The notes: a model not told the origin generated them from the letters alone. A stretch of 64,000 bases of DNA from CALBPI01 sp039027435 (GCA_039027435.1 JBCCKF010000003.1:62001-126000); one strand, 5' to 3'. Counted from the stretch's first letter, positions 33,691 to 43,119 are shown. Translations and numbers: made by a program.

Positions 33691-34656
33691 ATGAATCCTA
33701 GTGCACTAAGCGATATCTTGTCCTCGCTCCAGGTTTCGGGTCAGGTGTTGCTGGTTGATGAATATCAGCCGCCGTGGGGCATTGATATTCCAGCCGGCAA
33801 GCAACTGTCATCGGCACTGGCGATGCCGAGTCGCACCAAGATCGTCCCGTTTCATATTGTTCGTCGCGGCTCGTTTGAACTCCATACTGCCGAACAGGAC
33901 CCAATGATTATCCGAGCGGGCGAAGTGGCGATCTGCACAGGTAGTTGCCAGCACCAGATGATTCAGGGTGAGCCGGACCGTATCGTTCCCTTTGCTGATT
34001 TGTTGAGTTCATGTATGAACCCGATAGCAGAATCTGGGATTGGCGGTTCGACCGAACTCGTGTGTGGCGTTTTCATGTGGCGAAACACGGAACGCAACCC
34101 GCTAATCGATGCTCTGCCGCGGATTTTGCACACGGACGTATCTGGACGGGACGGTGGCAAGACTATGGAGCTATTGACGCAGCTCTTGGTTAGTGAGCTC
34201 CGGCTGACGGGCGCTGGGCACGACTACATGGCATCGCGCTTTGTTGAATTGTTATGCGCCGAATCCATCCGACAGTACCTGGACCGACACGCGCACGATC
34301 ACCCTGGTTGGTTTAGAGCGATGAATGATTCAAAGATTGGTCTGGCATTAAACGCGATTCATGCTGCGCCTGATTCGGAGCTATCTGTCGCTACGCTAGC
34401 TGCAGGTGTCAACATGTCGACATCCCGATTCGCCGCACGTTTTCGTGAAGTGCTCGGTGAATCAGTAATGTCCTACGCTACTGGCTGGCGTATGAACATT
34501 GCCGGCCGGCTTTTGGTCGACACCACTCGCAACATAGAGCAAATCGCGCATCAGGTGGGCTACCAAAGCACCGCATCCTTTTCGCGAGCATTCTCTAGAA
34601 GCTACGGCGCGTCGCCCGCGAAGTACCGAAAATCAAACCGTGCCAGTAACGAGTAA
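33691..34656 (+). CDS. AraC-family transcriptional regulator (cupin + HTH)
   Basis: The 321-residue protein starts at ATG 33691 with GAAAGAG upstream; the longer open frame to 33598 is not conserved-looking. The N-terminal cupin-like domain (about 25-180) contains PFHIVRRGSFELH and IRAGEVAICTGSCQHQM. The C-terminal double HTH (about 220-315) has LSVATLAAGVNMSTSRFAARFREVLGES and IEQIAHQVGYQSTASFSRAFSRSYGASPAKYRK, the AraC signature. The effector is unknown. It is divergent from the seven-helix protein gene, the likely regulated neighbour. Confidence 0.92.
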   Translation: MNPSALSDILSSLQVSGQVLLVDEYQPPWGIDIPAGKQLSSALAMPSRTKIVPFHIVRRGSFELHTAEQDPMIIRAGEVAICTGSCQHQMIQGEPDRIVPFADLLSSCMNPIAESGIGGSTELVCGVFMWRNTERNPLIDALPRILHTDVSGRDGGKTMELLTQLLVSELRLTGAGHDYMASRFVELLCAESIRQYLDRHAHDHPGWFRAMNDSKIGLALNAIHAAPDSELSVATLAAGVNMSTSRFAARFREVLGESVMSYATGWRMNIAGRLLVDTTRNIEQIAHQVGYQSTASFSRAFSRSYGASPAKYRKSNRASNE

Positions 34657-34686
34657 TCGTTTCTGGCCAGAATCAGATGGCAGCAA

Positions 34687-35328
34687 TCAATCCCTGAGCG
34701 AAGCGGTCGTTCTCTTTCTCGCAAACGCCGCGCCTCCCGCAACGCCAATTAACAGCAACAAGAGGGAACCTGGCTCTGCAACTGACACGCGCCGAGCGGA
34801 CCAGCTGCTGAGACTCAGCGGACGATCGAAGGCTCTAAAATTCTGTCCAAACACAGGAGCGCCCGCTCGAGCTACAGCGTTACCGCTACCGAAAAAGTCG
34901 TTAGTGATGAGGAAGCCGCCGCCACCCGAACCGAAATCACAATCCACGTCTGCTTCTTCCGGGGTGAAACCGCCGGGGCAAACCCAAAAGTCGAGTACAG
35001 CACCGGAAAACGACAACGCCGGAATTCCGCCGAATGCGCCCGTGCGAATGTCTGTAGCGGGGGAAAAGGAATAATCGAAAGCACCAAGCGAGGCGCTAAC
35101 AAAAGAGTCAATCGTCACCGTATCGCCGTCGCTTCCGACAGTGCCATCGACAATTCCGGACAAAACTAAACTGCTCGGCTGGCTGCCAGACTCGTCGGAT
35201 TCACTCTCGAAGGCATAGGAGAATTCGATGAAGGCTGCACTTGCCGACCCGAGAGGCGCCAGCGATCCAAGTACGGCTACGGCCAGAAATGCGAGAAGGC
35301 TTCGACGCTGTAGTCTGTCGATGATCAT
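34687..35328 (-). CDS. PEP-CTERM-sorted secreted protein
   Basis: The protein has 213 residues from ATG 35328 (GGAG upstream), with a signal peptide (about 1-31, ending SASAA). A beta-rich, Ser/Gly-rich mature domain carries two cysteines about 19 residues apart. The C-terminal sorting tag comprises VAEPGS, a hydrophobic stretch and FARKR. This tag (PEP-CTERM, here with AEP) directs exosortase processing and surface or matrix display. No exosortase is in the window, so the sorting enzyme must be elsewhere. It converges on the AraC gene. Confidence 0.83.
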   Translation of the reverse strand: MIIDRLQRRSLLAFLAVAVLGSLAPLGSASAAFIEFSYAFESESDESGSQPSSLVLSGIVDGTVGSDGDTVTIDSFVSASLGAFDYSFSPATDIRTGAFGGIPALSFSGAVLDFWVCPGGFTPEEADVDCDFGSGGGGFLITNDFFGSGNAVARAGAPVFGQNFRAFDRPLSLSSWSARRVSVAEPGSLLLLLIGVAGGAAFARKRTTASLRD

Positions 35329-35583
35329 GAATTTCGCTCCATTATTGTTGTTTTGTGCTAAGCGGCAAACCACCTGCATACGCCCCAGACTGAGGCAAGA
35401 ATCGTGCGTCGCCAATTATGCGTAAGAAAAACATATATTTAATAACTGCAATTCGATACCGCGAGCCTGACTTGTAAACCTTACCGACAGCAAACACTTC
35501 TGTTGTAGAAAACGGCAAAAAGTTTCAACGATCGGCAGTAAACCGACTTAGTACAGTCCATGGCCATCTGCGGCCCCCTCTTA

Positions 35584-36489
35584 CTAGGCACCCGAGTCCA
35601 ATAATGTCGGTATCGTCTTCTTTGCAGCGTCAATAACCGCTCTCACGCGACCAATGCGGTCAGCACCGAAGCGATACGCAAGAAAAACCGGCGTCGGTCT
35701 CGTAGCCCAGTTCGGCAAACAGTGAACCAGCCTGCCCTGGGAGATCGCGCCACGAACAACGAACTCCGGTACGCAACAAACACCGGTACCGGTCTCAGCC
35801 AGTCCTGCAAGCGCCGCAAAACTTCGCACCGCGGTGTTTCCCTGAACCGAAACCTGCTCGGCACCTTGATGTTCGAATCGATGCTCAAGAGTCCACTCGC
35901 TGCTAACCGAACTCCCCGAGAAAGTGAGACAGTTTACCGACGAGAGATCGGCGGGGTTCGCCAACACGTTTCGTTCAGCGAATGCTGGAGAAGCAGCAAC
36001 AATGCGCCTGAATTCTCCGAGCCGGTGCGCAACAAGGCGTTCGTCGCTGACACGACCGATTCGAATCGCAAGATCGATAGCAGGGTCCTGCAAGTCTTCG
36101 AATCCGTAGTCGAGCCGCATGGTGACCGTCAGTTCAGGATACTGCTCCAGCAGGATGGGCAAGAATTTCCTCGCTACCAGGCCACCGAAGTCAGGTGTAC
36201 CTGCGATCCGCACCGTTCCGGCTGTTCTAAACGTGTCTTGGTGTGCGTCTTCGATCAAACGGGCGCCTTCTGCCAGGATGGACTCGATTCTCGGCAGCAG
36301 ACGCTCACCTTCCTGAGTCAGCGACACGCGACGGGAACTGCGAGCGAAGAGTTTTACCTTCAGTCGCGCTTCCAACTGACTGAGCTGTTTGCTGACAGCA
36401 GATTTGGCCATCTCAAGATTACTAGCGGCGGCCGTAATGCCGCCAGCTCTCGCCACCTCGCTAAAAACGCGTAGCTCTTGGAAGTTCAT
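35584..36489 (-). CDS. LysR-family transcriptional regulator
   Basis: The 301 residues start at ATG 36489. The LysR HTH (ELRVFSEVARAGGITAAASNLEMAKSAVSKQLSQLEARLKVKLF) and RRVSLTQEGERLL linker lead to a periplasmic-binding-like effector domain. It contains VRIAGTPDFGGLVARKFLPILLEQYPEL, typical of the CrgA-like branch that controls oxidoreductases. It is divergent from an SDR/NAD(P)-binding oxidoreductase operon, with a TCAATATTGA palindrome directly upstream of its start, so autoregulation and control of the operon are expected. The effector is unknown. Confidence 0.93.
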   Translation of the reverse strand: MNFQELRVFSEVARAGGITAAASNLEMAKSAVSKQLSQLEARLKVKLFARSSRRVSLTQEGERLLPRIESILAEGARLIEDAHQDTFRTAGTVRIAGTPDFGGLVARKFLPILLEQYPELTVTMRLDYGFEDLQDPAIDLAIRIGRVSDERLVAHRLGEFRRIVAASPAFAERNVLANPADLSSVNCLTFSGSSVSSEWTLEHRFEHQGAEQVSVQGNTAVRSFAALAGLAETGTGVCCVPEFVVRGAISQGRLVHCLPNWATRPTPVFLAYRFGADRIGRVRAVIDAAKKTIPTLLDSGA

Positions 36490-36494
36490 TGTTC

Positions 36495-36504
36495 TCAATA
36501 TTGA
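36495..36504. promoter_or_regulatory. Palindrome upstream of the LysR gene, candidate operator
   Basis: TCAATATTGA is a perfect 10-bp palindrome 5 nt before the LysR start, containing the T-N11-A-like AT-rich core that LysR proteins bind. It lies in the gap shared with the divergent SDR operon. Confidence 0.45.
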
Positions 36505-36593
36505 AACCTTTGGTTCATTATTCTCCTATTGTTCACTTTTTGGATGATACTGATAATCCTGGCCTCAGCAAACAACTCCATAAGGACACTTCA

Positions 36594-37475
36594 ATGTCTC
36601 AACGAATCTTGATCACCGGTGCAAATGGCGGCTTCGGTGAACTTACAACGCGAGCGCTGCTGGACGCCGGTCATAGGGTCATTGCATCGATGCGTGATCC
36701 TGAGGGTCGCAACAGACCGGCTGCCGATGCCTTGCAATCCGCGGGTGCTCATATCGTTGACATCGACGTCACGAATGACGACAGCGTGACCTCGGGCGTA
36801 CAAGCGGCCGTCGAGACCGTCGGCGGCCTGGATGTGCTCATCAACAACGCGGGTGTCGGTGTCATGGGCTTGCAGGAAAACTACACGGCGGAAGACATGC
36901 AACGCTTGTTTGACATCAACGTCTTCGGCGTTCAGCGAATGAACAGAGCTGTGCTACCACTCTTTCGTAAACAAGCGTCAGGGCTGCTACTGCATGTATC
37001 GAGTTTGCTGGGTCGCATCACGATCCCGTTCTACGGACCCTACAACGCAAGCAAATGGGCCCTCGAGGCGTTGGCTGAAAACTATCGGACGGAACTGTCC
37101 GCATTCGGTGTTGACTCCTGCCTTGTTGAGCCCGGTGGTTTCCCGACGACCTTTATCGATAGGCTGATGAGGCCTAGCGACACATCCAGAGATGCTGAAT
37201 ACGGCGAATTTGCCGGTGCTCCTGCCGCCGCGCTTTCTGGATTTGAGGAATCCTTGGCCGCTAATCCAGCACAAGACCCGAGTATTGTTGCCGATGCCAT
37301 TGTAGAGCTGGTTGGGACCCCGGCGGGCGCGCGACCATTTCGGACGGTGGTCGACAAGATGGGAATGGGCGAGCCGATCGATGCTTACAATCAGCATCTC
37401 GCCGAGGTTACCTTGGGCATCTACACGGCGTTCGGCACGGCCGACATGTTGAAACTGAAGAAGGAGCAGTCATGA
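36594..37475 (+). CDS. Short-chain dehydrogenase/reductase (SDR)
   Basis: The 293 residues start at ATG 36594 with AAGGA 8-9 nt upstream; the longer open frame to 36489 covers the promoter region. The cofactor loop TGANGGFG, NNAG in LDVLINNAGVGV, the catalytic serine in LLLHVSSLLG and YxxxK in YNASKWALEALAE are all present: a classical NAD(P)-dependent SDR. The C-terminal extension is longer than the minimal family (about 250). It overlaps the next gene by ATGA. The substrate is unknown; it is regulated presumably by the divergent LysR protein. Confidence 0.93.
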   Translation: MSQRILITGANGGFGELTTRALLDAGHRVIASMRDPEGRNRPAADALQSAGAHIVDIDVTNDDSVTSGVQAAVETVGGLDVLINNAGVGVMGLQENYTAEDMQRLFDINVFGVQRMNRAVLPLFRKQASGLLLHVSSLLGRITIPFYGPYNASKWALEALAENYRTELSAFGVDSCLVEPGGFPTTFIDRLMRPSDTSRDAEYGEFAGAPAAALSGFEESLAANPAQDPSIVADAIVELVGTPAGARPFRTVVDKMGMGEPIDAYNQHLAEVTLGIYTAFGTADMLKLKKEQS

Positions 37476-38119
37476 AAATCGGTGTATTGGGAACCGGCGA
37501 CGTCGGGCGCACGATTTCGGTCGGCCTCGCCAATATTGGTCACAACGTGATGATTGGCACGCGTGATCCGGGCAAGCCTGAACTCGTGGAATGGCGTGGT
37601 GACAGCGACATCTCCGTGGGCACGTTCGCTGAAGCAGCAGCATTCGGCGATGTGCTCGTGCTTGCCGTGGGCTGGTCATCCGTCGAGGCCGTACTTGATC
37701 TGGCCGGGCAGGACAACATCGCAGAGAAGGTCGTACTGGATGCAAACAACCCGCTGCGTTTCGATGCCGAGGGACAGCCGCCCGTGCTCGACATCCCGCA
37801 CAACGATTCGGCTGGCGAGACTATACAACGCCGCCTGCCCGATGCCCGCATCGTCAAGGCGTTCAACACTATCGGCAGCCCGCACATGGTCAACCCCGAT
37901 TTCCCGGACGGCAAGCCCGACATGTTCATCTGCGGCAACGACGACGATGCCAAACAGATCGCCAATACGTTGATTGAAGAACTTGGCTGGCGGACATCGA
38001 TCGATCTCGGCGGTATCGAAAACTCGCGCTACCTGGAATCAATGGCCATGGTATGGATCGTTCACTTCTTCAACACGGGCTTTCAGGGCGGTCACGCGTT
38101 TAGTCTATTGCGCAAGTAG
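37472..38119 (+). CDS. NADPH-binding F420-dependent-oxidoreductase-like protein
   Basis: The 215-residue Rossmann protein starts MKIGVLGTGDVGRTISVGLANIGHNVMIGTRDP, the NADP-binding glycine loop with the following T-R pair that favours NADPH. VVLDANNPL and RIVKAFNTIG are the further landmarks of the NADP-oxidoreductase/F420-coupled family (COG2085). Proteobacterial homologues do not use F420 and probably reduce other substrates. Coupling to the SDR by ATGA (37472-37475) indicates the two act in one pathway. Confidence 0.9.
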   Translation: MKIGVLGTGDVGRTISVGLANIGHNVMIGTRDPGKPELVEWRGDSDISVGTFAEAAAFGDVLVLAVGWSSVEAVLDLAGQDNIAEKVVLDANNPLRFDAEGQPPVLDIPHNDSAGETIQRRLPDARIVKAFNTIGSPHMVNPDFPDGKPDMFICGNDDDAKQIANTLIEELGWRTSIDLGGIENSRYLESMAMVWIVHFFNTGFQGGHAFSLLRK

Positions 38120-38219
38120 CGCTCCGCACGGGTCCCGCTCGATAGCGGGGGATCATCGAGCTGCTGGACTGGGCCAAGAGGAAACGGATCTGCGCAAGGC
38201 GCTTGCCACCAGTTTTTCC

Positions 38220-38639
38220 CTATCTCCGCCAAGCATAAAAAGTTGCTATTGCTTGGAATATTGCGCTGATCGAGAAACCCACAATATTCCCGTCAACGCC
38301 CAAAACCTTCGGAGCATCGGGTAAATCAGAAAGCGAGCCACCGTAGGCTCCAACTGTAAGAACGGCGGCAAAAAACGGAATCATCACCAGCCATCCGGGT
38401 AGCGTAATTAGTTTGAATAGCTTTACCTGATCGTCTTTTATGAGCCAGGCGCCAGCAAATGTCGCCAGACCTGCAACAGCAAGAACCGAGAGCAACCAAA
38501 CCATGTGGACGCGCGCATGGGGTGGCCAAGCATCATTAAAGACATGCGACGGCGAAAGATCTACGACGGTGGGTCCGACCGAAAACAAGAAGGCCGAAAT
38601 TGTGAGCGATATTCTGGCGAAGAGCATGTTCTCGAACAT
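38220..38639 (-). CDS. Four-helix membrane protein, unknown
   Basis: The protein has about 139 residues from ATG 38639 (an ATG at 38627 is also possible). Helices lie at about 6-22, 44-66, 77-96 and 117-133. The loop PSHVFNDAWPPHARVHMVWLL carries several histidines. The open frame continues upstream but overlaps the next gene and is not protein-like there. DoxX-like topology is possible, but no signature is certain. Confidence 0.62.
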   Translation of the reverse strand: MFENMLFARISLTISAFLFSVGPTVVDLSPSHVFNDAWPPHARVHMVWLLSVLAVAGLATFAGAWLIKDDQVKLFKLITLPGWLVMIPFFAAVLTVGAYGGSLSDLPDAPKVLGVDGNIVGFSISAIFQAIATFYAWRR

Positions 38640-38745
38640 CCTATCTTGGAGGTGAGTGTCGGCTTTGGATCGGAGACCGTCATCGTAGCAGAAGAGATCT
38701 AGCCGTCGATGCACGGTCAAAAGCGGCCACCCATAGTTGTGATTT

Positions 38746-39117
38746 TTAAATGGGATAATTGGACTTGAACGGGGCCTCAAGGCTGTCAATTTCCACCTCC
38801 AACTCGTCTAACTTTGCTCGCAGGTCATCTGGCCCAAAGGCGAAAGTGCTTCGTTTGGAGACCATCTCCCGTTCTGCAATGGACGCATCGGCATCAATCA
38901 AGTTTTTGGGTACCTCGAATGAACGGATGTGGTAAGCAAGCCCACTTCGAGGGAAAATTTGAAGTCCGTGGTTCTTTAGGAATGTACGCGTTGATGTTTT
39001 AGATAGGTCCAACGGATAAATACCAATCCACGCAAGATTCTCTACGCAACTTGCCGGGACCGAGGTTGCTACCATCTTTCCCTTGGTTAAGAAGTCCAAT
39101 ACCCAGTTCGCGCGCAT
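38746..39117 (-). CDS. Small soluble protein, unknown
   Basis: The 123-residue frame from ATG 39117 has weak ribosome signals. The C-terminal part is a charged, helical region (DLRAKLDELEVEIDSLEAP) that could be a coiled coil. The base composition is lower in GC than the neighbours, hinting at transferred DNA. No family is recognised, and it may be a remnant of a longer gene. Confidence 0.45.
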   Translation of the reverse strand: MRANWVLDFLTKGKMVATSVPASCVENLAWIGIYPLDLSKTSTRTFLKNHGLQIFPRSGLAYHIRSFEVPKNLIDADASIAEREMVSKRSTFAFGPDDLRAKLDELEVEIDSLEAPFKSNYPI

Positions 39118-39200
39118 GCGGGATTAGTCTCACTATTTGATATTCTTGGCCGGCTGCTTTGGGTCAGGGGCCGTCATTCGGCCTTCGAATACCTGTGCAG

Positions 39201-39221
39201 CCGGTTTCGATTGTAAACCGG
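39201..39221. terminator. Hairpin downstream of glmS
   Basis: CCGGTTT (39201-39207) and AAACCGG (39215-39221) form a 7-bp stem with a 7-nt loop about 64 nt after the glmS stop. There is no T-run, so termination is uncertain. Confidence 0.35.
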
Positions 39222-39284
39222 ACGCTCATGTGATCCCCGGTGCTTCCAATCAACAGAAACCAAAACCACGCTACCGAGCGGCTG

Positions 39285-41117
39285 CTACTCGACGGTCACG
39301 CTCTTGGCCAAATTGCGAGGCTGATCTACATCGGTGCCTTTGAGTACGGCGACGTGATAGGACAACAACTGCAGAGGTACGGTGTAGACGATCGGCGCGA
39401 TCAAGCGATCAGCATGCGGCATCGGAATCACCTTAACGCCTTCTTCATTCTCTAACCCGGTCTCGCGGTCAGCAAAGACATATAGCTTGCCGCCGCGCGC
39501 GCGCACCACTTGCATGTTGGATTTGAGCTTGTCGAGTAACTCGTTGTTCGGAGCAACAACCACGACCGGCATGTCTTCATCGATCAGCGCCAACGGGCCA
39601 TGCTTGAGTTCGCCCGCCGCATACGCTTCCGCGTGGATGTATGAGATCTCTTTCAGCTTGAGTGCACCTTCCATGGCGATCGGCCACATCGGACCGCGCC
39701 CAAGGAACAACGTGTGGTGTTTTTCGGAAAAATCTTCTGCGAGGTCGTTCAGCGCCTCGTTCATCTGCAGCGCTTCTTCCACAGCGGCTGCCGAGTGATA
39801 CACGTGAGGCACCAACTCTGCCTCGCGCGCTTCGCTCAATCCGCGATGACGCGCCAACATGAGTGTCACGAGCAGCATCGATAAGAGCTGGGTTGTGAAT
39901 GCCTTGGTGCTGGCGACGCCGATCTCTGGACCGGCTTGCGTCATCATCACGAGATCAGACTCGCGCACCATGGAGCTGTGTGCACTATTACAGATCGTTA
40001 GCGAACCGAGGTATCCGGATTCTTTCGCCAGACGAAGTGCCTCCAGGGTGTCGGCGGTCTCGCCCGATTGCGACAGAGTCACGAACAGCGTGTTCTTTGG
40101 CACAACAACCTTACGATAGCGATACTCGCTCGCGATCTCGACCTGACAGGGTATTCCTGCGAGAGATTCGAACCAGTACTTGCCGACGCAACCGGCGTGG
40201 TAGCTCGTGCCGCAAGCCACAATGTGAATATTCTCAACTTTCGGCAACAGTTCGGTTGCTCGCGGTCCAAGAGAATCGGGCAGCACTCGGTTGTTACTGA
40301 CACGGCCGTACAGCGTGTCGGCGAGTGCGGCGGGCTGCTCAAAAATTTCCTTGAGCATGAAGTGTCGATACGGACCTTTATCGGCGGCATCCTGTTGCGC
40401 TGGTGTTTCATGAATCTCGCGCTCAACAGCGTTGGCGTTCAAGTCAAAGATGTTGATCGAATCGCGTGTGATCTCGGCGAGATCGCCTTGCTCGAGATAT
40501 ATGAATCGTTGTGTCACCGGGAGCAATGCCTGAATCCCGCTCGCGACAAAATTCTCTCCAATGCCAAGACCGATCACGAGCGGGCTTGCCACCCGGCTCA
40601 CAACAATGCGGTCTGGGTCTTCGTTGTCGCAAACGAGCAGCGCGTAAGCGCCTTCGAATCGCTGCGTCGCGTGACGAACCGCATCGACAAGATCCATTCC
40701 AGACTTCAGGTAGTCGTGTACCAGATGCGCAGCCACTTCCGTATCGGTCTGGGATGCGAACTCGTAGCCTTTGGCGAGCAGCTCGTCTTTGATCGGTTGG
40801 AAGTTCTCGATGACGCCATTGTGAATCACGGCGACTCGGTTTCCGGAAAGATGCGGATGTGCGTTGGTTTCGGTCACGCCGCCATGGGTTGCCCACCGCG
40901 TATGCGCAAGACCCACTCGACCACCCATCGGATTGGCGTCCAGCTTTTCCTGCAGTCCAGCCACTTTGCCGACTGCGCGGCGTAGCTCGATGCTCGCGTC
41001 ATCTTGCAAAACGGCGACGCCAGCAGAATCGTATCCGCGGTATTCGAGACGGCGTAATCCTTCGACGAGAATCGGTACTACGTTACGCTCAGCAATCGCC
41101 CCAACGATGCCACACAT
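39285..41117 (-). CDS. glmS: Glutamine--fructose-6-phosphate aminotransferase (isomerizing)
   Basis: This 610-residue enzyme makes glucosamine 6-phosphate from fructose 6-phosphate and glutamine, the first step to UDP-GlcNAc for peptidoglycan and LPS. The N-terminal Cys (MCGIVGAIAERN), LRRLEYRGYDSAG, and AHTRWATHG mark the glutaminase. SQSGETADTLEALRLAKESG and a second SIS domain (LGRGPMWPIAMEGALKLKE) form the isomerase. The end DQPRNLAKSVTVE is the canonical C-terminal loop. It starts 11 nt after glmU, in one operon. Confidence 0.97.
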   Translation of the reverse strand: MCGIVGAIAERNVVPILVEGLRRLEYRGYDSAGVAVLQDDASIELRRAVGKVAGLQEKLDANPMGGRVGLAHTRWATHGGVTETNAHPHLSGNRVAVIHNGVIENFQPIKDELLAKGYEFASQTDTEVAAHLVHDYLKSGMDLVDAVRHATQRFEGAYALLVCDNEDPDRIVVSRVASPLVIGLGIGENFVASGIQALLPVTQRFIYLEQGDLAEITRDSINIFDLNANAVEREIHETPAQQDAADKGPYRHFMLKEIFEQPAALADTLYGRVSNNRVLPDSLGPRATELLPKVENIHIVACGTSYHAGCVGKYWFESLAGIPCQVEIASEYRYRKVVVPKNTLFVTLSQSGETADTLEALRLAKESGYLGSLTICNSAHSSMVRESDLVMMTQAGPEIGVASTKAFTTQLLSMLLVTLMLARHRGLSEAREAELVPHVYHSAAAVEEALQMNEALNDLAEDFSEKHHTLFLGRGPMWPIAMEGALKLKEISYIHAEAYAAGELKHGPLALIDEDMPVVVVAPNNELLDKLKSNMQVVRARGGKLYVFADRETGLENEEGVKVIPMPHADRLIAPIVYTVPLQLLSYHVAVLKGTDVDQPRNLAKSVTVE

Positions 41118-41128
41118 GGGCAGTCTCC

Positions 41129-42508
41129 TTACTTGTTCTTCTCGGGCCGTTGCCAGCCATCAATGGTTCTTTGTCGCGTGCGCTCGATCGTCAGTTGACC
41201 ATCGGGTGCGTCTTTCGAGAGTGTCGTGCCAGCACCGATCGTCGCACCTGTGCCCACCGAGATCGGGGCAACCAACTCAACACCCGAACCGATGAAAGCA
41301 TCATCACCGATCGTAGTTACGTGTTTGTTAGCGCCATCGTAATTACAGGTGATGGTGCCGGCGCCGACGTTCACGTTCTTGCCGATCTCTGCATCCCCGA
41401 TGTAAGTCAGGTGATTGACCTTGCTACCTTCGCCGATAGTGCTTTTCTTCACTTCCACGAAGTTGCCCACTTTGGCGCCACGCTCGAGTACGGCGCCCGG
41501 TCGAAGTCGCGCGTACGGACCGATGTTGCATGACTCGCCAACCCGCGATGACTCGATCAGACTGTTCGCGAGCACCTGAGTACCCGCCTCGATCACACTT
41601 TGTTGCACGATGCAGTTTGGTCCGATCTGAACGCGATCGCCGAGTACAACATCGCCAATAAATACAGCGTTGATATCGATAAACACGTCACGTCCTACGG
41701 TTACCGTACCGCGAATATCGACGCGCGCGGGGTCTGCAAGTCGCGCGCCTGCATTCATTAATGCAATGGCCGCGCGATTCTGAAAAGCACACTCCGCCTC
41801 GGCCAGCTGTACCCGGTCGTTGATGCCCATCGTTTCTTCGGGGTCATCCGATACAACACCGTGGACGTCGATACCATCAGCGACCGCGAGACCGACGATA
41901 TCGGTCAGGTAATACTCGCCCTGTGCATTCTTGGGTTCCAATGCAGAAAGCCAACGTCGCAGTGGCGCGGTTGGAACGACAAACACACCGGAGTTGATCT
42001 CTTCGACCAAGAGTTCATCGTCGTTCGCATCCTTTTGCTCGACGATCCGATCGACGGTGCCTGCCGCGCTGCGGAGGATACGGCCATACCCGGTGGGGTC
42101 GTCCATTTCCACCGTCAACACACCCACCGCATCCGTTGGGGTTTCCTGCAGCAACCTTTTGAGCGTGCTGGCAGTGAGTAGTGGAACATCGCCACACAAC
42201 ACCAGGACTCGACCTCCATCTTCAATTTGCGGCATTGCCTGCTGCACGGCGTGGCCGGTACCGAGCTGCTCGGCCTGTAGTGCCCATTTGAGGTTTGGGC
42301 TGTCGAAGGCAGCCTGCACCTGGTCGCCGCCAAAGCCATAGACCACCACGACGTCATCCGCGTGGATTTCGTCGGTAAGGTCCAGAACGTGGGCGAGCAG
42401 TGGTTTGCCTGCCAGCGGCTGGAGCACCTTCGGAATGTCCGAGCGCATACGCGTGCCCTTGCCGGCAGCGAGGATTACAACGCTCAGTAAGGTTTGAGAT
42501 TCAGACAT
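41129..42508 (-). CDS. glmU: Bifunctional GlmU (uridylyltransferase/acetyltransferase)
   Basis: The 459 residues start at ATG 42508; the longer frame overlaps the divergent lipoprotein gene and is not GlmU-like. The N-terminal uridylyltransferase shows LAAGKGTRMRSDIPKVLQPLAGKPL and EQLGTGHAVQQA. The C-terminal left-handed beta-helix has hexapeptide repeats (for example IGPNCIVQQSVI, VEVKKSTIGEGSKVNHLTYIGDAEIG) with the catalytic histidine in NHLTYIGD. The enzyme acetylates glucosamine 1-phosphate and couples it to UTP, giving UDP-GlcNAc. It is cotranscribed with glmS. Confidence 0.97.
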   Translation of the reverse strand: MSESQTLLSVVILAAGKGTRMRSDIPKVLQPLAGKPLLAHVLDLTDEIHADDVVVVYGFGGDQVQAAFDSPNLKWALQAEQLGTGHAVQQAMPQIEDGGRVLVLCGDVPLLTASTLKRLLQETPTDAVGVLTVEMDDPTGYGRILRSAAGTVDRIVEQKDANDDELLVEEINSGVFVVPTAPLRRWLSALEPKNAQGEYYLTDIVGLAVADGIDVHGVVSDDPEETMGINDRVQLAEAECAFQNRAAIALMNAGARLADPARVDIRGTVTVGRDVFIDINAVFIGDVVLGDRVQIGPNCIVQQSVIEAGTQVLANSLIESSRVGESCNIGPYARLRPGAVLERGAKVGNFVEVKKSTIGEGSKVNHLTYIGDAEIGKNVNVGAGTITCNYDGANKHVTTIGDDAFIGSGVELVAPISVGTGATIGAGTTLSKDAPDGQLTIERTRQRTIDGWQRPEKNK

Positions 42509-42570
42509 TCGCGAATGATACCTTAGGGACCCCCGGTTTCGTGTGATGCCGCGCACGAAGGAATATGCGA

Positions 42571-43119
42571 ATGCCGTCATCAATGGTCGTCAGGATTCTC
42601 TGGGTTTTGACCGCTCTGGTCGCTGCCTGCGACGGCCGGGTCTATGTTCGTGACGGCGTGACAGACGGCGATCGGTTCTCACTGCCGACAACGCTGTCAG
42701 AGAACCCCGACCCGATCACACAGGCCTGGGCCGCCTACAGTCTCGCGCGCAGTATGTGCCAGCTGGAAATGGGTGGCGAAAACCCAGCGAGGAACTCGAG
42801 TCTCGACTGCGAAGTCAGTGCCCGACAAGCGTTGGCGGAGCGCTGGAATGAACTCAAAGCGGACCGCGCGCTGGCGGGTCAGGAGGTTCCAGCTAATGGA
42901 GAATCGATGTATCTGGATACGCTCGCCAAGATGCACGCGGCGGACGTGCTGGAGGGGTATAGCTGGAGGTATCTGCGCAAACGTCATTGGGCCGAAGCTG
43001 CCCCCGAAGCGCGGCTAGCATTCGAGGAATGGCGCGAAGTACACCTGAAAAAAAGACACAAGCCGCAAACACGGATTGTCGGATCGTGGGGTTTCGCATC
43101 GACCACGGCCGAGCGATAA
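42571..43119 (+). CDS. Small lipoprotein, unknown
   Basis: The product has 182 residues from ATG 42571, chosen because AAGGA (42558-42562) lies 8 nt upstream; ATG 42565 would be too close. A lipoprotein signal ends LVAAC. The mature part is helical and polar (YSLARSMCQLEMGG, then CEVSARQALAERWNELKADRAL and DVLEGYSWRYLRKRHW). It could be an outer-membrane or periplasmic lipoprotein of unknown role. It is divergent from glmU and converges on a GNAT gene with a 2-nt gap. Confidence 0.72.
   Translation: MPSSMVVRILWVLTALVAACDGRVYVRDGVTDGDRFSLPTTLSENPDPITQAWAAYSLARSMCQLEMGGENPARNSSLDCEVSARQALAERWNELKADRALAGQEVPANGESMYLDTLAKMHAADVLEGYSWRYLRKRHWAEAAPEARLAFEEWREVHLKKRHKPQTRIVGSWGFASTTAER

Noticed and set aside
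39181..39240. tRNA-like fold near CCGGTTTCGATTGTAAACCGG
   Set aside because: The apparent T-arm has a wrong loop size and no matching acceptor or anticodon stems are present.
40068..40985. Long plus-strand open frame (about 305 codons) opposite glmS
   Set aside because: It is antisense to a certain gene, has no family motif and no ribosome site; biased codon use in glmS keeps the opposite frame open.
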